Shown: positions 8,954-22,723, counted from the stretch's first letter. The stretch: 64,000 nucleotides of DNA from CAZJHX01 sp964545715 (GCA_964545715.1 CAZJHX010000051.1:1-64000); one strand, 5' to 3'. Numbers and translations: made by a program. Notes: generated from the letters alone by a model not told the origin.

Positions 8954-10773
8954 CGGCGCACCAGATAGAAGCCCAGGCGTCCGCCGGATGGGCAGGTGGC
9001 TACGGTGATCACGTGTGGTCCGGGCGCCAGGTTCTTTGTGATGCGCAGACCACGGCCGAGCACCGCACCCATCGCCTGCGGTGTGCCGGTGCCCGCCAGG
9101 CTGTCGATCCACAGCTGGCTGGGGCCGGACGGCGCAAACTCGTAGGTGACGCTGGTGGCCCGGTCTATGGAGAAGTGATGCTCAAAGCGCCGGCACTGGT
9201 CCGGGGGGCCCACCCGGGTGCCGTCTACGTACCCTTCGATGGCGCGTCCTACCGGGTCCTCGTGTCGCGGATAGTCCTTCCAATCGAGCACAAAGGCCTT
9301 GTTGGCGTTCTCGTGCACACGGCAAAGCACCTGCGTGGTGACGCTCAGGCGCTCGATGCGCGGGTCGTTCAGCAGGCGCATGTCCAGGTCCGTCGCGCCG
9401 ATGGGATAGGCGATGTACTCGCTGTCCAACGTCATGTGGGCGGTCAGCGGCGTGTCGGGCTCGGCGCCGGCGAAGATCGCAGCCTGCGCGCGGTGCTTTT
9501 CGGGGTGCGCCACCGCCATGAAGACCGGGTCGAAGAGGTTGAGGTACAGACCCTGGGGCGCCCAGAAGACCAGGTCGCCGGCCAGTCCCCAGGGGGCCGC
9601 GACCGTGGCGCCATCGGGCAGGTTGGCGTCGAAGTCGACGAACGCGTCGCGGTTGGCGGGGGCCATGCTGCCGCCGTTCTCCAGCACGGTGACGACCTGA
9701 CGCCCGGTCCAGGTGCAGCCCAGCGCGCCGATGAGCAGCGCTACGACCGTGGTTCGGATCGCGCGCCCGCCTGGCAGCTGCGTGGTCGCACCCAGGACAA
9801 AGCCGCGCTCTCGTAGTTCGAACAGCAGCCCCAGCGTGGCCAGCGGCACAAACAGGGTGGAGAAGCGCGACATCATGGCGAACAGCACGCCAAAGGGCAG
9901 GGCGGCGATCCAGAAGGCGGGCGCGATCTCGCGCGGCGGGGCTTCGGCGTCGTCGCGTTTGCGGGACCAGACCATGGCGACCAGCGCGGCGGCCCAGGCC
10001 CAGTCCAGTGTGAGCAGCTCTTTGGTCGTCAGCGAGCGGAACTCCTCGCCGACGTCCAGCACGCTCTTGTATTTGAAGAAGTCGACGTTCTGGACCACCC
10101 AGATGTCCAGGTTGGCCGGAAACTGCGGGTGCAGCACAAACGCCAGCCCGATGGCGGCGGCCGGATACGCCAGCAGCTGCCAGCACCAGCGCCGGTGGGC
10201 CCACGCGTTCCAGACAAACCACCCGATGCACAGCCCAAACAGCGCCTGCACGGCCGTGTGCGCGTACGCGTAGGCAAACGTCAGCGCGGCCAGGGTGCGG
10301 TATCGGCGCTGGCCGGCGGCCATCACGATCCACAGCAGCAGCAGCACGCTGAGCAGCTCGGGTCGCAGCCGGATCATGCGCAGCGCAAACGTGCCCGACA
10401 GGCCGAAGACCAGCAGCGCCGCCAGGCCGCCCCAACGCCCCTGCGCGCGCGAGCCCAGGTGAAAGAGCGTCGTCGCGATCAGCGCGTTCAGCAGCGCCAG
10501 GGCCAGCTTGCCGCCCGTCTCGGCGTCCATCCACCCCGCAAACGGCGCCAAAAACAGGTGAAACAGCAGCTCTTTGTCGCCGTACCCGTCGTGCATCACG
10601 GAGAAGCGGGCCCAGTCCAGCGACTGGAGCATGCCCTGCTGGCCGTACTCGCGCGCGATGGCCAGGTGCAGATAAGAGTCTGTGTCGAACAGCAGCACCA
10701 GTGGCATGTACAAGGCGTAGAACACCGCCCAGGACACGACGAAGACCAGCGCTGTAGCTCGAGTAGAGGTCAC
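8950..10773 (-). CDS. Polytopic GT-C-like membrane protein (oligosaccharyltransferase-like)
   Basis: A 607-residue integral membrane protein with about ten predicted helices in the first two thirds and a soluble C-terminal region. The first extracytoplasmic loop carries FDTDSYLHLAIAREYG, resembling the acidic motif of GT-C enzymes such as STT3/AglB/PglB. It probably transfers sugars from a polyprenyl-linked donor or modifies a glycan, though no donor or acceptor can be named. The start is GTG 10773, which overlaps the TGA of the upstream lipoprotein (GTGA). An ATG 12 codons upstream is less likely because it lies within that gene. Confidence 0.75.
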   Translation of the reverse strand: MTSTRATALVFVVSWAVFYALYMPLVLLFDTDSYLHLAIAREYGQQGMLQSLDWARFSVMHDGYGDKELLFHLFLAPFAGWMDAETGGKLALALLNALIATTLFHLGSRAQGRWGGLAALLVFGLSGTFALRMIRLRPELLSVLLLLWIVMAAGQRRYRTLAALTFAYAYAHTAVQALFGLCIGWFVWNAWAHRRWCWQLLAYPAAAIGLAFVLHPQFPANLDIWVVQNVDFFKYKSVLDVGEEFRSLTTKELLTLDWAWAAALVAMVWSRKRDDAEAPPREIAPAFWIAALPFGVLFAMMSRFSTLFVPLATLGLLFELRERGFVLGATTQLPGGRAIRTTVVALLIGALGCTWTGRQVVTVLENGGSMAPANRDAFVDFDANLPDGATVAAPWGLAGDLVFWAPQGLYLNLFDPVFMAVAHPEKHRAQAAIFAGAEPDTPLTAHMTLDSEYIAYPIGATDLDMRLLNDPRIERLSVTTQVLCRVHENANKAFVLDWKDYPRHEDPVGRAIEGYVDGTRVGPPDQCRRFEHHFSIDRATSVTYEFAPSGPSQLWIDSLAGTGTPQAMGAVLGRGLRITKNLAPGPHVITVATCPSGGRLGFYLVRR

Positions 10774-11363
10774 TTCGCGTCGAAGGAGCGGCAGACCTTC
10801 AGCATCCACTCACGCTGGGAGTCCACGCCGGGGATCGCCTCGGAGTTGCGTTGCATCACCGAGAAGCGCACCGTCTTGTCGCCCACCGTGCGCCACACTT
10901 GGACGTTGAGATACTGGTCCCCGTCCTCCTGCACAGCCACCAGATAGCCGTCGTCCAGCGTCTCTTCAAACGTCGTCTTGTACTTGTTGAACGACTCCAG
11001 CTTCCGCTTGGCGTCCGCCAGGTCCGACGGCGGAAACGTCACCAACTGTGCGGTGAAGCTGGGCATGTCGAACGATCCGGGCCAGGTCCAGTTCACATAT
11101 CCGGGAAACGGGTCCTTGGCCTCTTTGATCTCCTGCTTGAGCCCCTTGGGAAGCGAGACGGTGAAGCCCAGTCCGTCCACTTCGGCCGCCACGGGCTCGA
11201 TGGCCCGGTCGCTCCAGTTGGGGCTGACCTTGGGCTCCGCTTCGACCTTCTTCTCCGGCGGCGGCGTGGCCTCTCTCTTTTCCGGCGTCGCCTTCTTTGC
11301 TTCTTTCTCGTCCTTGCAGCCGGGCGTCAGAAAAAGAACGCCTACCATCATCAAACGGATCAC
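10770..11363 (-). CDS. Lipoprotein, charged linker plus small globular domain
   Basis: A 197-residue lipoprotein. The GTG at 11363 is preceded by AAGGGAGA at Shine-Dalgarno distance and begins a signal peptide ending LFLTPGC. A Lys/Glu/Pro-rich linker (to about residue 50) leads to a domain with GFTVSLPKGL and YVNWTWPGSFDMPSF, of unknown function. First gene of the minus-strand operon with the GT-C-like protein and choline-kinase-like enzyme. Confidence 0.72.
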   Translation of the reverse strand: MIRLMMVGVLFLTPGCKDEKEAKKATPEKREATPPPEKKVEAEPKVSPNWSDRAIEPVAAEVDGLGFTVSLPKGLKQEIKEAKDPFPGYVNWTWPGSFDMPSFTAQLVTFPPSDLADAKRKLESFNKYKTTFEETLDDGYLVAVQEDGDQYLNVQVWRTVGDKTVRFSVMQRNSEAIPGVDSQREWMLKVCRSFDAK

Positions 11364-11460
11364 GTCGGTCTCCCTTGGAACAGCCACTCACTTATCACAG
11401 CCTCTGAGTGAATCGAACAGCAGCGCTCGGATAGCTGGCCGCCGTGCTACCGTAGGTCCC

Positions 11461-12087
11461 GTGAGCCGAACTGTGCTGCTGGCGTTGTGGTGGACCTGTG
11501 CTGGATGCGCGCTCGAGTTCGGATCGGCGCCTGCTGCTGACCAGCCGCACGACCGGGTGGGACCGGACGCTGAGCAGTGCGAGGCCGTCGGGATTCTGGC
11601 GATTACAGCATATGCTAAGGATGGCGATCTCGATGCCGATGACGACGGGAACGCCATACTCGACTGCGATGCGCGGTGCGTCGCTGAGTTTGGCGTTGGG
11701 GCACAGGCTGTCATCTCCGACGACTCGAATAGGCGTCCTCCGCAGAACGGTGACGCGATCGATTGGCCACTGCTTCCCGAGCGACGCCATGACCGGCCCG
11801 ACGGCACCATCATCGGATGGACGGACGCTCGCGGCCTGCTTCGGTTCCCGCTGTCGGCACCGATCAGCGGTCAGGATGTCGAGTTCTTCGCAGGGATGAT
11901 GGGCGACTGGCGCCCGAACTCGCACTGTAAGCGCTGGACTGACAGCGAGCCGAGCGGCGTGGCGATTGGGCACGGCAACGCGCTGGACGAGGACGGGTTG
12001 TTTTCACACGCCGACTGCTGGGTTCCGCGTCACCTGCTGTGCGTCACCTACGCCGCCGACGAGACCGCCTGTGCCGGGTCGGATTGA
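11461..12087 (+). CDS. Lipoprotein with DUF1554/C-type-lectin-like domain
   Basis: A 208-residue protein started at GTG 11461 to give a short lipoprotein signal (LALWWTCAGC). The C-terminal half reads IIGWTD, NSHCKRWT, GHGNALDEDG, DCW and LLCVTY. This matches the spacing of WTS and C-x(n)-LLCV elements in DUF1554 and C-type-lectin-like proteins of leptospires and myxobacteria. Third-position GC is lower than in neighbouring genes, and an opposing open frame covers much of it. I still prefer this strand because of the signal peptide and the Cys pattern. Confidence 0.62.
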   Translation: MSRTVLLALWWTCAGCALEFGSAPAADQPHDRVGPDAEQCEAVGILAITAYAKDGDLDADDDGNAILDCDARCVAEFGVGAQAVISDDSNRRPPQNGDAIDWPLLPERRHDRPDGTIIGWTDARGLLRFPLSAPISGQDVEFFAGMMGDWRPNSHCKRWTDSEPSGVAIGHGNALDEDGLFSHADCWVPRHLLCVTYAADETACAGSD

Positions 12088-12096
12088 CAAACTGCT

Positions 12097-13845
12097 TTGG
12101 AGGTTGTCCTTCACCAGTTCGCGGTTCCCGGCCCCTTCCAGGTGCCGCCCCTGGCCGCCGGACTGCTCGCCGCCACCGCCCGCACGGACCCGGCTCTAAG
12201 CGCTGCTCTGAGGCTGACGATCGAGACCGCTCGTCAGGCCCCCGAGCGGGTCGTTGCGGGCTACGCGGATCCGGCCGTGCTGGGCTTCTCGTTGTACACC
12301 TGGAACCTGCGCTACTCGCTGGCCGTGGCCGAGGCCGCCAGGACGCGCTCTCCCGCTGCGCTCATCGTGGTCGGCGGCCCGTCCGTGCCGCGCGGTGAGG
12401 CGGACTCCGAGCGCTTTCTGGACGCCAACCCCGCAGTCGACGTGCTGGTGCTGGGCGAGGGAGAGGTGGCGTTTCGGGAGATTCTGCGCTCGCTGGACGC
12501 TGGAGAGCCACTTGGGGCCATCCAGGGGCTCGTGTTGCGTGATGGGGCGCACGTGGTCCGCACACCGCCGCGGCCGCGTCTCACCGACTACTCTAAGACG
12601 GCGTCACCCTATCTGGACGGCACCTTCGACGCCCTGCAGTCGCAGCCCTTCGCGGCGGCGCTGCTGGAGACCAACCGCGGCTGCCCGTTTGCGTGCACCT
12701 TCTGCGATTGGGGCCAGGCCACTCGCAGCCGCGTGCACGAGCTGCCGCTGGACCGCGTGCAGGCCGAGATCGAGTGGATGGCCGCGCACCGCATCGCCTA
12801 CATCTACTTCGTGGACGCCAACTTCGGCATTCGCCCCCGCGACGTCGGCATCACGCGAATGCTGGCGGACGTCAGGGCGCGCACCGGCTCTCCGGCGTAC
12901 GCGATGTTTCACTTGACCAAGAACGCCACCGAGCGAAACCTCGACACCGTCCGCACGCTCCGAGCCGCGGGCATCGGCTGCCAGATGGGCCTCTCGATGC
13001 AGGACTTCGACCCCGCGGTGCTGCAGGCCGTCAAGCGCGGCAACATCCCGCCGGAGCGCGCGCTCTCGCTGCGTCGCCAGTGCCACGACGACGGCATCCC
13101 GACGTTCAATGAGCTCCTTCTGGGTCTCCCCGCGCAGACCCTGGACTCGTTTTGCGACGGCCTGATGGGCGCCGTCACGCCGCACCCCTCAGACAGCTTC
13201 TTCTTGTACCTGTGCCGCGTGCTCGAAAACACCCAGATGGCCGACCCGGCCTATCGGCGCCGGCACGACCTCCAAACCCGCAGCTGCGAGGCGGCGCGCA
13301 GCCATCGCATGTACGACCCGATCGTCGCTGAGCGCGAGGACGTCGTCATCGGCACCGCCACGCTGCAGGGGGCCGACTGGAAGCGCGCCTACAAGTTCGG
13401 CTTCTTGTTCAGCGCCGTGGCCAATCTGCGCTTGTTGGATCAGGTGATCCGTCACATCGCGTTCGAGACACCGCTGAGCCTGCGCGCCTGGGCCGACGCG
13501 CTGCTCGACAGCGTTCTTAAGGCCCCGGCGAACAGCGCACTCGGCGAGGTCGGCGCCGTGCTGCAGGTATACGCAAACGAGGTCCTTAGCGGTGGTCAGC
13601 TGGCGCGCCCGGCGCCGCACACCGGCGACTATTTGTGGCAGGTCACCGAGGCGGTCGCCCTCACGGCGCTCTATCGCATCGACGACTTTCACGCCGAGGT
13701 GGAGCAGGTGACGCGCCCGCTTCTGGATGCCGCGGACGCGTTCCAAGCGCAACGCGCGGTGACTTTGGATTGGCGGCTGACCTCGCAGGACTTCGAGCGC
13801 TTCGTGGTTGCGCATCTGGCGGCGGTCTACGCCAAATCACCCTGA
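12097..13845 (+). CDS. B12-binding-domain radical SAM enzyme
   Basis: A 582-residue enzyme. The N-terminal about 140 residues form a cobalamin-binding Rossmann domain (VLGFSLYTWN, IVVGGPSVP, VLGEGE). They are followed by the radical SAM core with the 4Fe-4S motif CPFACTFCDWG (CxxxCxxC). This is the class B radical SAM methyltransferase/cyclase layout; the substrate is unknown. The start is TTG 12097, nine bases after the previous stop, chosen because the N-terminal VLHQFAVPGPFQVPPLAAG motif is typical of this family and no ATG or GTG precedes it appropriately. The last nine bases overlap the convergent membrane gene. Confidence 0.85.
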   Translation: MEVVLHQFAVPGPFQVPPLAAGLLAATARTDPALSAALRLTIETARQAPERVVAGYADPAVLGFSLYTWNLRYSLAVAEAARTRSPAALIVVGGPSVPRGEADSERFLDANPAVDVLVLGEGEVAFREILRSLDAGEPLGAIQGLVLRDGAHVVRTPPRPRLTDYSKTASPYLDGTFDALQSQPFAAALLETNRGCPFACTFCDWGQATRSRVHELPLDRVQAEIEWMAAHRIAYIYFVDANFGIRPRDVGITRMLADVRARTGSPAYAMFHLTKNATERNLDTVRTLRAAGIGCQMGLSMQDFDPAVLQAVKRGNIPPERALSLRRQCHDDGIPTFNELLLGLPAQTLDSFCDGLMGAVTPHPSDSFFLYLCRVLENTQMADPAYRRRHDLQTRSCEAARSHRMYDPIVAEREDVVIGTATLQGADWKRAYKFGFLFSAVANLRLLDQVIRHIAFETPLSLRAWADALLDSVLKAPANSALGEVGAVLQVYANEVLSGGQLARPAPHTGDYLWQVTEAVALTALYRIDDFHAEVEQVTRPLLDAADAFQAQRAVTLDWRLTSQDFERFVVAHLAAVYAKSP

Positions 13846-15901
13846 GTGAGCCGGCCTCGCCACGTCCGACTGGCGCAGCAGCGCGACACCCAGGTAGGCG
13901 ACGAGGGCCAGCAGCAGCAGGGTCTTGAGGCCCAGCGCCATTGACAGGAACTCAAGGAGGCCGCCCACGACCGCGCCCAAAAGGTTCCAGCCGAACGCCA
14001 GGCCTGGAGACTCGCGCACCTTGAAGCGCAGGGCGAAGCACGCCGACGCGAAGAAGATAGGGGCGCCGACAAACAGAACACTCATCACCAGGCGGGCGGT
14101 CCAGGAGGAGGTTAGCAGCGTGCCGGTGTCGATGAGATAGGTGGCCAGCAGCGAGACGATGACGCCGCCCAGGGCGACGCTCCAGGGCATCGGTTTCAAC
14201 TGCATGATGATCGTGGCCAGCAGGACCATCAGGAGGATGGCGCCGAAGACCACCGAGCTGGTGAGCCAGGTGGCGCCCCAGACCAGGTTCATCTCGGTGA
14301 CGCCTCGGGTTTCGAGTAGCAGGAAGGCCACGCCGAACAAGAACATCTCCAGGTCGACGCCGCCCTTGTGGCGCAGGCTCCGGCGCAGCTCCGGCGAGGC
14401 CCACATCACGCCGGCTACGCCGAGGATCAGAAAGATCGCCATCAACGAGAGGTAGAAGCCGCTGACGCCCGGCGCGGCCAGGTACAGATAGGGCCAGTCG
14501 TCAGTCGGGACCTGGGTCTGTGCGATCAGCTCGTCCAGGTCTTCGCCCATAGCCGGCGGCGGTAGATGGGCAAACGCCGGGCCCGCCAGGTAGGCGCGGT
14601 TGAAGTGCTGGTTGCGCTCTCGGCTGACTCTCGGCAGCTCTTTGAAGGCGCTGGCCAGCATCACCGTGAGGCGCTGGTCGATGAAGTTGACCTCGCCCAC
14701 CGAGAACAGCAGCACCATGCCGCCGTTTTCCGACAGCCGGCTGCGGGCGGCGTCGATGCAGTTTTGGGTGTACACGAAGTTGTCCAGGCGCACATTGCTC
14801 AGCGCGGACAGCCGCGTCATGGAGTCCAGCGTCCCGAACACGATCAGATCGTATGTCTGATCGGTGGTGTTCAGATGCGAGCGTGCGTCGGTGACGTGCA
14901 GGGTCACGCGCTCGTCCTGATACGGCTTGTTGGGGTGATGGTCGCCCAGCTTGGCGATCACCGGGTCGATCTCCACCGCGTCCACGTGCGTGGCGCCCTC
15001 GTCCAGCGCGACCGCGACGTCGTTGCCCGTGCCCGCGCCCAGTACCAGCACGCGTCCCGGCGGCCGGCCAAGCAGCCCGTACGGCGCGTGATAGCCGTTG
15101 ATCGTGCGCGCGTGATTAGCCGACAGCGGCGGCGAGGCCTTGTCCAGCGGCGCGGCCAGTTGGTGGTAGCTGCCGTTGGTGACCACGATGAAGCCTGTTT
15201 TGGGGTCCTCGGCCTCCAGCCGGACCGCGTAATACGGGCTGTAGTACTCGGATCGCTCGGCCACGACCACGATGGCCAGAGCGCCCGCGATCAGCGCGGT
15301 AAACACCCCCAGCCGCCAGTCCCGTGGGGCAAACAGCACCAGGCCGATGCCCGCAAAGGCCGCCATCCACACGATGGGGAACAGGCCCAGCATGCCGGCC
15401 ACCGCAAACGTGATGACGCCCAGCAGCGAGCCGCCGATGTCCCAGCAATAGCCCCAAAGCGAGCTGGAGTGCTGCCGAAAGACCATCAGCCGCTCGGCCA
15501 CGATCTGGCCAAGCGGCGCGAACGACACCGCCGACAAGACGAACATCCCCACGATTGGGATGCGCACGCCGTCCACCACCAGCGCGTCCTGCGGGAGGTC
15601 GAAGTACAGCAGCCACAGGTGCTCGCTGACCGACTGCTGCGTAAAGGCCACCTGGCTCATGCCAAAGGCCGACGCCGTCACGGCCAGCAGCGCCAGAGGC
15701 CACAGCCACAGCAGCGACCGGCGCCCCACGCGCAGGCTGCCGATCCCCAGGCCCAGAAACGCGCTGATCAGAATGAGGTTTGGAAAGTACGCCAGCACCC
15801 GCACCTGGCCGGGCAGCCAGCGAATGAACGCCAGCTCCTGCATGAGCACGACCCACGACGCACCCAGCAGCTCCATGGCAGCTCGGCGCAGCAGCGCGCG
15901 A

Positions 15902-15912
<11 letters not shown>
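13837..15912 (-). CDS. Membrane-embedded spermidine-synthase-like protein
   Basis: A 691-residue protein. About seven N-terminal helices, a central Rossmann spermine/spermidine-synthase-like domain (VLVLGAGTGNDVAVAL, VDAVEIDP, YDLIVFGTLDS) and about six C-terminal helices. Such fused membrane spermidine-synthase homologues are widespread in Myxococcota but biochemically poorly characterised, and aminopropyl transfer is not assured. The start overlaps the kinase gene by 11 bases, making this the last gene of the dihydroorotase-kinase operon. Confidence 0.82.
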
Positions 15913-19356
<3,444 letters not shown>

Positions 19357-19357
<1 letters not shown>

Positions 19358-19902
19358 TAGCGGGAGGGCTCCCGTTCGCCGTCCAGCAGCGCTTGCACCG
19401 CTTTGGGTAGCAGCGCCAGATTGGGGGTCACCATGCTCATCAAAAACGACTCGACCTTGGGACGCAGCCTGCGCGCCAGCAGCTTGGGGACGCCGGGGAC
19501 GCGCTCGGGATAGACCAGCAGGTCGCCCGTCAGCCGGATCCGCGTGCCGCCGGCGCCGTCGTCCTCGATGTAGTTTGTGCCCGCGCACTCGTACAGGCTC
19601 TCGAAGTGATTGGTCTCAAACCGCCACTCGACCAGGCGCCGGTCGTTGTCCCACAGCGCATAGTCGCGCCAGGTGGTCATCGACTTGGTGACAAATGGGC
19701 GCACGGCCGGTGGCGCCGACTTGGAGTTGCCGTGCCACTCGTTGACGATGTGCAGCCGTCCGCCCTTGCGCTCTTCGCGCTCCAGCTCGTCGATGCGATC
19801 CAGCTCGGGCATGAAGGCAGGCACCTCGGTCAGCCGATCGCGCAGCGCCACAAAGACGCGCTCGAAGTCGTGGGTGACCTGCTCGATGTACTCGAATTTC
19901 AC
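19357..19902 (-). CDS. SRPBCC/DUF2505-like small protein
   Basis: A 181-residue protein started at GTG 19902, which overlaps the dihydroorotase TGA (GTGA). The pattern of beta strands around VNEWHGN, VEWRFETN and GGTRIRLTGDLLVYPERVPG, then a long C-terminal helix, fits a START/SRPBCC-type hydrophobic pocket resembling DUF2505. It probably binds a lipid-like ligand; partner unknown. Middle gene of the four-gene overlapping operon. Confidence 0.65.
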
Positions 19903-21239
19903 TGGCGGGTGACCTCCTCCCCTCGTACGGCGTCGTCGATGATCTGTCCGTCTGCCGCGACCAGCTGTCCGCGCACAAAGACCTGATGCGGGGCGGCCGG
20001 CAGGGGCCAGCCCTCAAAGGGCGACCAGCCGCAGCGCGTGTGCAGCTCTTCGGCGCGCAGCGGGTTGCGTGGGCCCGGTTTGATCAGCACCAGATCTGCG
20101 TCGCACCCCGTGATGATGCGGCCTTTTCGGGGCAGTCCGAACGTGTTGGCCGGTCCGGTGGCCACGACCCAGGCCAGGGTGTCCCAGTCCAGCTCGCCGT
20201 CCTCGACCGCGCGGATCAGCAGGCGCAGGCTGGTGTCCAGGCCGGGGACGCCGCTGGGGGCCGAGTGGGTGGGCCGCCCCTTCTCGTCCAGCGTGTGCGG
20301 CGCGTGATCGGTGCCGATGGCGGTGATCCGTCGCTCCCGCAGCGCCTGCCACAACGCCTCCCGGTCGGCCGCCGTGCGCAGCGGCGGGTTCATCTTGCCC
20401 TTGTTGCCCAGCTCGTCCAGGTGGCTCTCGTCCAAAAAGAGGTGGTGCGGCGTCACCTCGCACGTCACCAGGCCGGTCGGCGCGCCCGCGTCCACCAGGG
20501 CAAGCTCCTCCAGCGTCGAGAGATGGCAGATGTGCAGCCGATGCTCGCGCCGCAGGGCCATCGCCATGGCGATGCCGACCGCGGCGACAGCGGCCTCGCG
20601 CGGGCGACGCTTGCCGTGCATATGGATGCCGCCGCTGTGAGGACACGCGGCGTGCGCGCGCTGCAGGATCACCTCGTCCTCGGCGTGCACACACAGATGC
20701 GTCTGTACATTGCGCAGCCAGGCGTCCAGCGCCATGGGGTCGTCCAACAGCAAGCTGCCGGTGCTGGCGCCCAGGTAGGCCTTGACCGCGATCGGACCGC
20801 GGTCGGCGTCTTCCAGCCGCTGCACTTCATCAATGTTTTGTGTGGTGGCGCCCATGTACAAGCCAAAGTCCACCCGCGCGTTTGCCCGCGCCAGGGCGCG
20901 CTTTTGCTCCAGCGTCTCGGCCGTGATCGTGGGCGGAGTGGTGTTGGGCATGTCGAGCACGCAGGTGGTCCCGCCGGCCGCAGCGGCCCGGGTGCCGGTG
21001 GCCCAGTCCTCTTTTTCGGGATGGCCCGGCGAGCGCAGATGTACATGCACATCGATGGCGCCGGGAATCAGATGCATGCCTTCGCCGTTGAGTTCGCGCT
21101 CGGCCGCCGCGCGGACGGTCGGGCTGACCTCGACGATTTTGCCGGCTTCCACTGCTACGTCCGTTACTGCGGACTCACCGTTTTCAAGCGCGTGCACGGT
21201 GGCGCTTCGGATCACGAGGTCGTACATTGCGCGCAGCAT
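19899..21239 (-). CDS. pyrC: Dihydroorotase (class I)
   Basis: A 446-residue amidohydrolase that cyclises N-carbamoyl-aspartate to dihydroorotate in pyrimidine synthesis. Visible motifs: DVHVHLRSPG (first two zinc ligands), the carbamylated-lysine segment AVKAYLGAS, HICHLS, and IGTDHAPHT (metal-ligand Asp). Length and motifs match class I dihydroorotases; an allantoinase is the main alternative. A second ATG four codons in (21227) is also possible. The promoter must lie in the short gap shared with the divergent lipoprotein gene at 21260. Confidence 0.88.
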   Translation of the reverse strand: MLRAMYDLVIRSATVHALENGESAVTDVAVEAGKIVEVSPTVRAAAERELNGEGMHLIPGAIDVHVHLRSPGHPEKEDWATGTRAAAAGGTTCVLDMPNTTPPTITAETLEQKRALARANARVDFGLYMGATTQNIDEVQRLEDADRGPIAVKAYLGASTGSLLLDDPMALDAWLRNVQTHLCVHAEDEVILQRAHAACPHSGGIHMHGKRRPREAAVAAVGIAMAMALRREHRLHICHLSTLEELALVDAGAPTGLVTCEVTPHHLFLDESHLDELGNKGKMNPPLRTAADREALWQALRERRITAIGTDHAPHTLDEKGRPTHSAPSGVPGLDTSLRLLIRAVEDGELDWDTLAWVVATGPANTFGLPRKGRIITGCDADLVLIKPGPRNPLRAEELHTRCGWSPFEGWPLPAAPHQVFVRGQLVAADGQIIDDAVRGEEVTRQ

Positions 21240-21259
21240 ACTGCACCAGGGAGATGACA

Positions 21260-22696
21260 GTGAAGAGACTGCAGCTAGTTACAGTGACCGTTGCTTTGGC
21301 GTTGGCCGTCGGCGTCGCCGGATGCGGCAAAAAAGAAGAGGCGCCCGCCAAACCGAAGAAGAAGGCGTTGTCCGAGCTTCTGGACGCTGAGAAGCCGGGC
21401 CTGTTCGGGCCGTTCAAGACCGTGAAATTCGGTGCGTCGCTGGACGACGTGAAAGAGGCGTTTCCCAAGTATTTCGAGGATCCCTCGACCTATGGCAAGA
21501 CCCTTGTGGGTCGCGGCGACATCGACGGCTACGAGACCGACATCAGCGCGTCCATCGAGCTGGAGGGCGGCCTGTCGTCGGTCTCGGTCGACCTGCCCAA
21601 AGAGGAGGCCCTGGCGCTGCTCAAAGAGAAGTGGGGCGACGGCGAGCAGGTGAAGCTGGGCCGTGACGACGTCACGATGTGGGTCGATGAGGGAGCCGGC
21701 ATCCGCGCGGCGGCCAAGGCCACGTACGACGAGGCCGTGATCGAGCTGGAGGTCACTCAGTTCACCAGCTACAAGGCCATCGCCGAGAAGGGCACCGACA
21801 CCATCGCGTTCAAGCCGCAGGACGTGCTCGGCAAGACCGCCGCCGACCTCCTCAAGGCCTTCCCGCAGTACGTCTCCGAGGAGAAGGACAGCGCCGGCGG
21901 CCGTGCGGCCGACAAGATGATGAAGGGCCTGGAGAACGACCTGAAGGCCAAGGGCATCAACGTCAAAAACAACCGTCCCAAGCTGGACGTCTCCCTGCCG
22001 GGCACCAAGTACGACGACTCCAGCACGCTCGTGGTGCTGCACTTCGACGACGACGGTACCGTGCGCAGCTACACCGTCATGGTCGAGTTCGAGGGCAAGA
22101 AAGAGGCGGGCGAGCTGGTCACGGCCGCGTTTGACGAGATCTGGGGCAAGTCGATCACCATGAAGCTCATCCTGCAGGACGGCCTCTTCTGGTACGACGC
22201 CGACAAGGGCATCCGCGTGTCCGCCCGCGTCAAGGACGACCAGGTCGACCTGGAGTTTGTGAAGTACCAGCCCATCGACAAGTTCTTCGGCGAGGCCAAG
22301 GACCAGTGGGGCTGGGAGACGACCAAGGTGCTGGGCGCCTCGGCCGACGAGCTGCAGAAAGCCTACGGCGCACGCTGCAAGATCAAGGAGAACAAGAAGT
22401 TCGGCTCGCTGCACCTCGAGAAGACCGACTACCAGGACAACGTCGGCGGCACGCTGGTGCACCTGGTCTTCGACGCCGACGCCAAGGTCAAGAGCTACAG
22501 CTTCAGCCTGCGCTACAAGAAGTTTGACGGCGCCAAAGAGAAGTTCATGGGCCTGCTCAAGAGCAAGTTCGGCGAGGGCAAGCCGGCCGAAAAAGACTAC
22601 CTGAAGCGCACGCAGTACAGCGCCGCGCCCAAGGTCCTGATGCGCGACAGCAGCATCACCAAGTCGCTGGATATCGAAGTCTCGGTGCCCAAATAG
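21260..22696 (+). CDS. Lipoprotein with repeated alpha/beta units
   Basis: A 478-residue lipoprotein. I place the start at GTG 21260 because AGGGAG lies six bases upstream; the ATG at 21254 is nearly on top of that sequence. Signal peptide MKRLQLVTVTVALALAVGVAGC, then a Lys-rich linker. The mature part has at least four repeats of about 100 residues that begin with a segment like FGASLDDVKEAFPKYF or KTAADLLKAFPQY. Such repeats resemble small secreted modules of Myxococcota with no assigned activity. It ends 14 bases from a convergent gene, with a hairpin between. Confidence 0.8.
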   Translation: MKRLQLVTVTVALALAVGVAGCGKKEEAPAKPKKKALSELLDAEKPGLFGPFKTVKFGASLDDVKEAFPKYFEDPSTYGKTLVGRGDIDGYETDISASIELEGGLSSVSVDLPKEEALALLKEKWGDGEQVKLGRDDVTMWVDEGAGIRAAAKATYDEAVIELEVTQFTSYKAIAEKGTDTIAFKPQDVLGKTAADLLKAFPQYVSEEKDSAGGRAADKMMKGLENDLKAKGINVKNNRPKLDVSLPGTKYDDSSTLVVLHFDDDGTVRSYTVMVEFEGKKEAGELVTAAFDEIWGKSITMKLILQDGLFWYDADKGIRVSARVKDDQVDLEFVKYQPIDKFFGEAKDQWGWETTKVLGASADELQKAYGARCKIKENKKFGSLHLEKTDYQDNVGGTLVHLVFDADAKVKSYSFSLRYKKFDGAKEKFMGLLKSKFGEGKPAEKDYLKRTQYSAAPKVLMRDSSITKSLDIEVSVPK

Positions 22697-22704
22697 CGCT
22701 CTCG

Positions 22705-22723
22705 CCCGGTCAGTCCGACCGGG
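22705..22723. terminator. Possible bidirectional terminator hairpin
   Basis: CCCGGTC and GACCGGG form a perfect 7-bp stem with a 5-base loop in the gap between two convergent genes. The hairpin includes the last codon region of the minus-strand gene. There is no T-tract, so intrinsic termination is uncertain. Confidence 0.35.

Noticed and set aside
11395..11973. Possible gene on the minus strand opposite the lectin-like lipoprotein
   Set aside because: No signal, domain or ribosome site; the plus-strand reading has a lipobox and the DUF1554-like Cys/Trp pattern.
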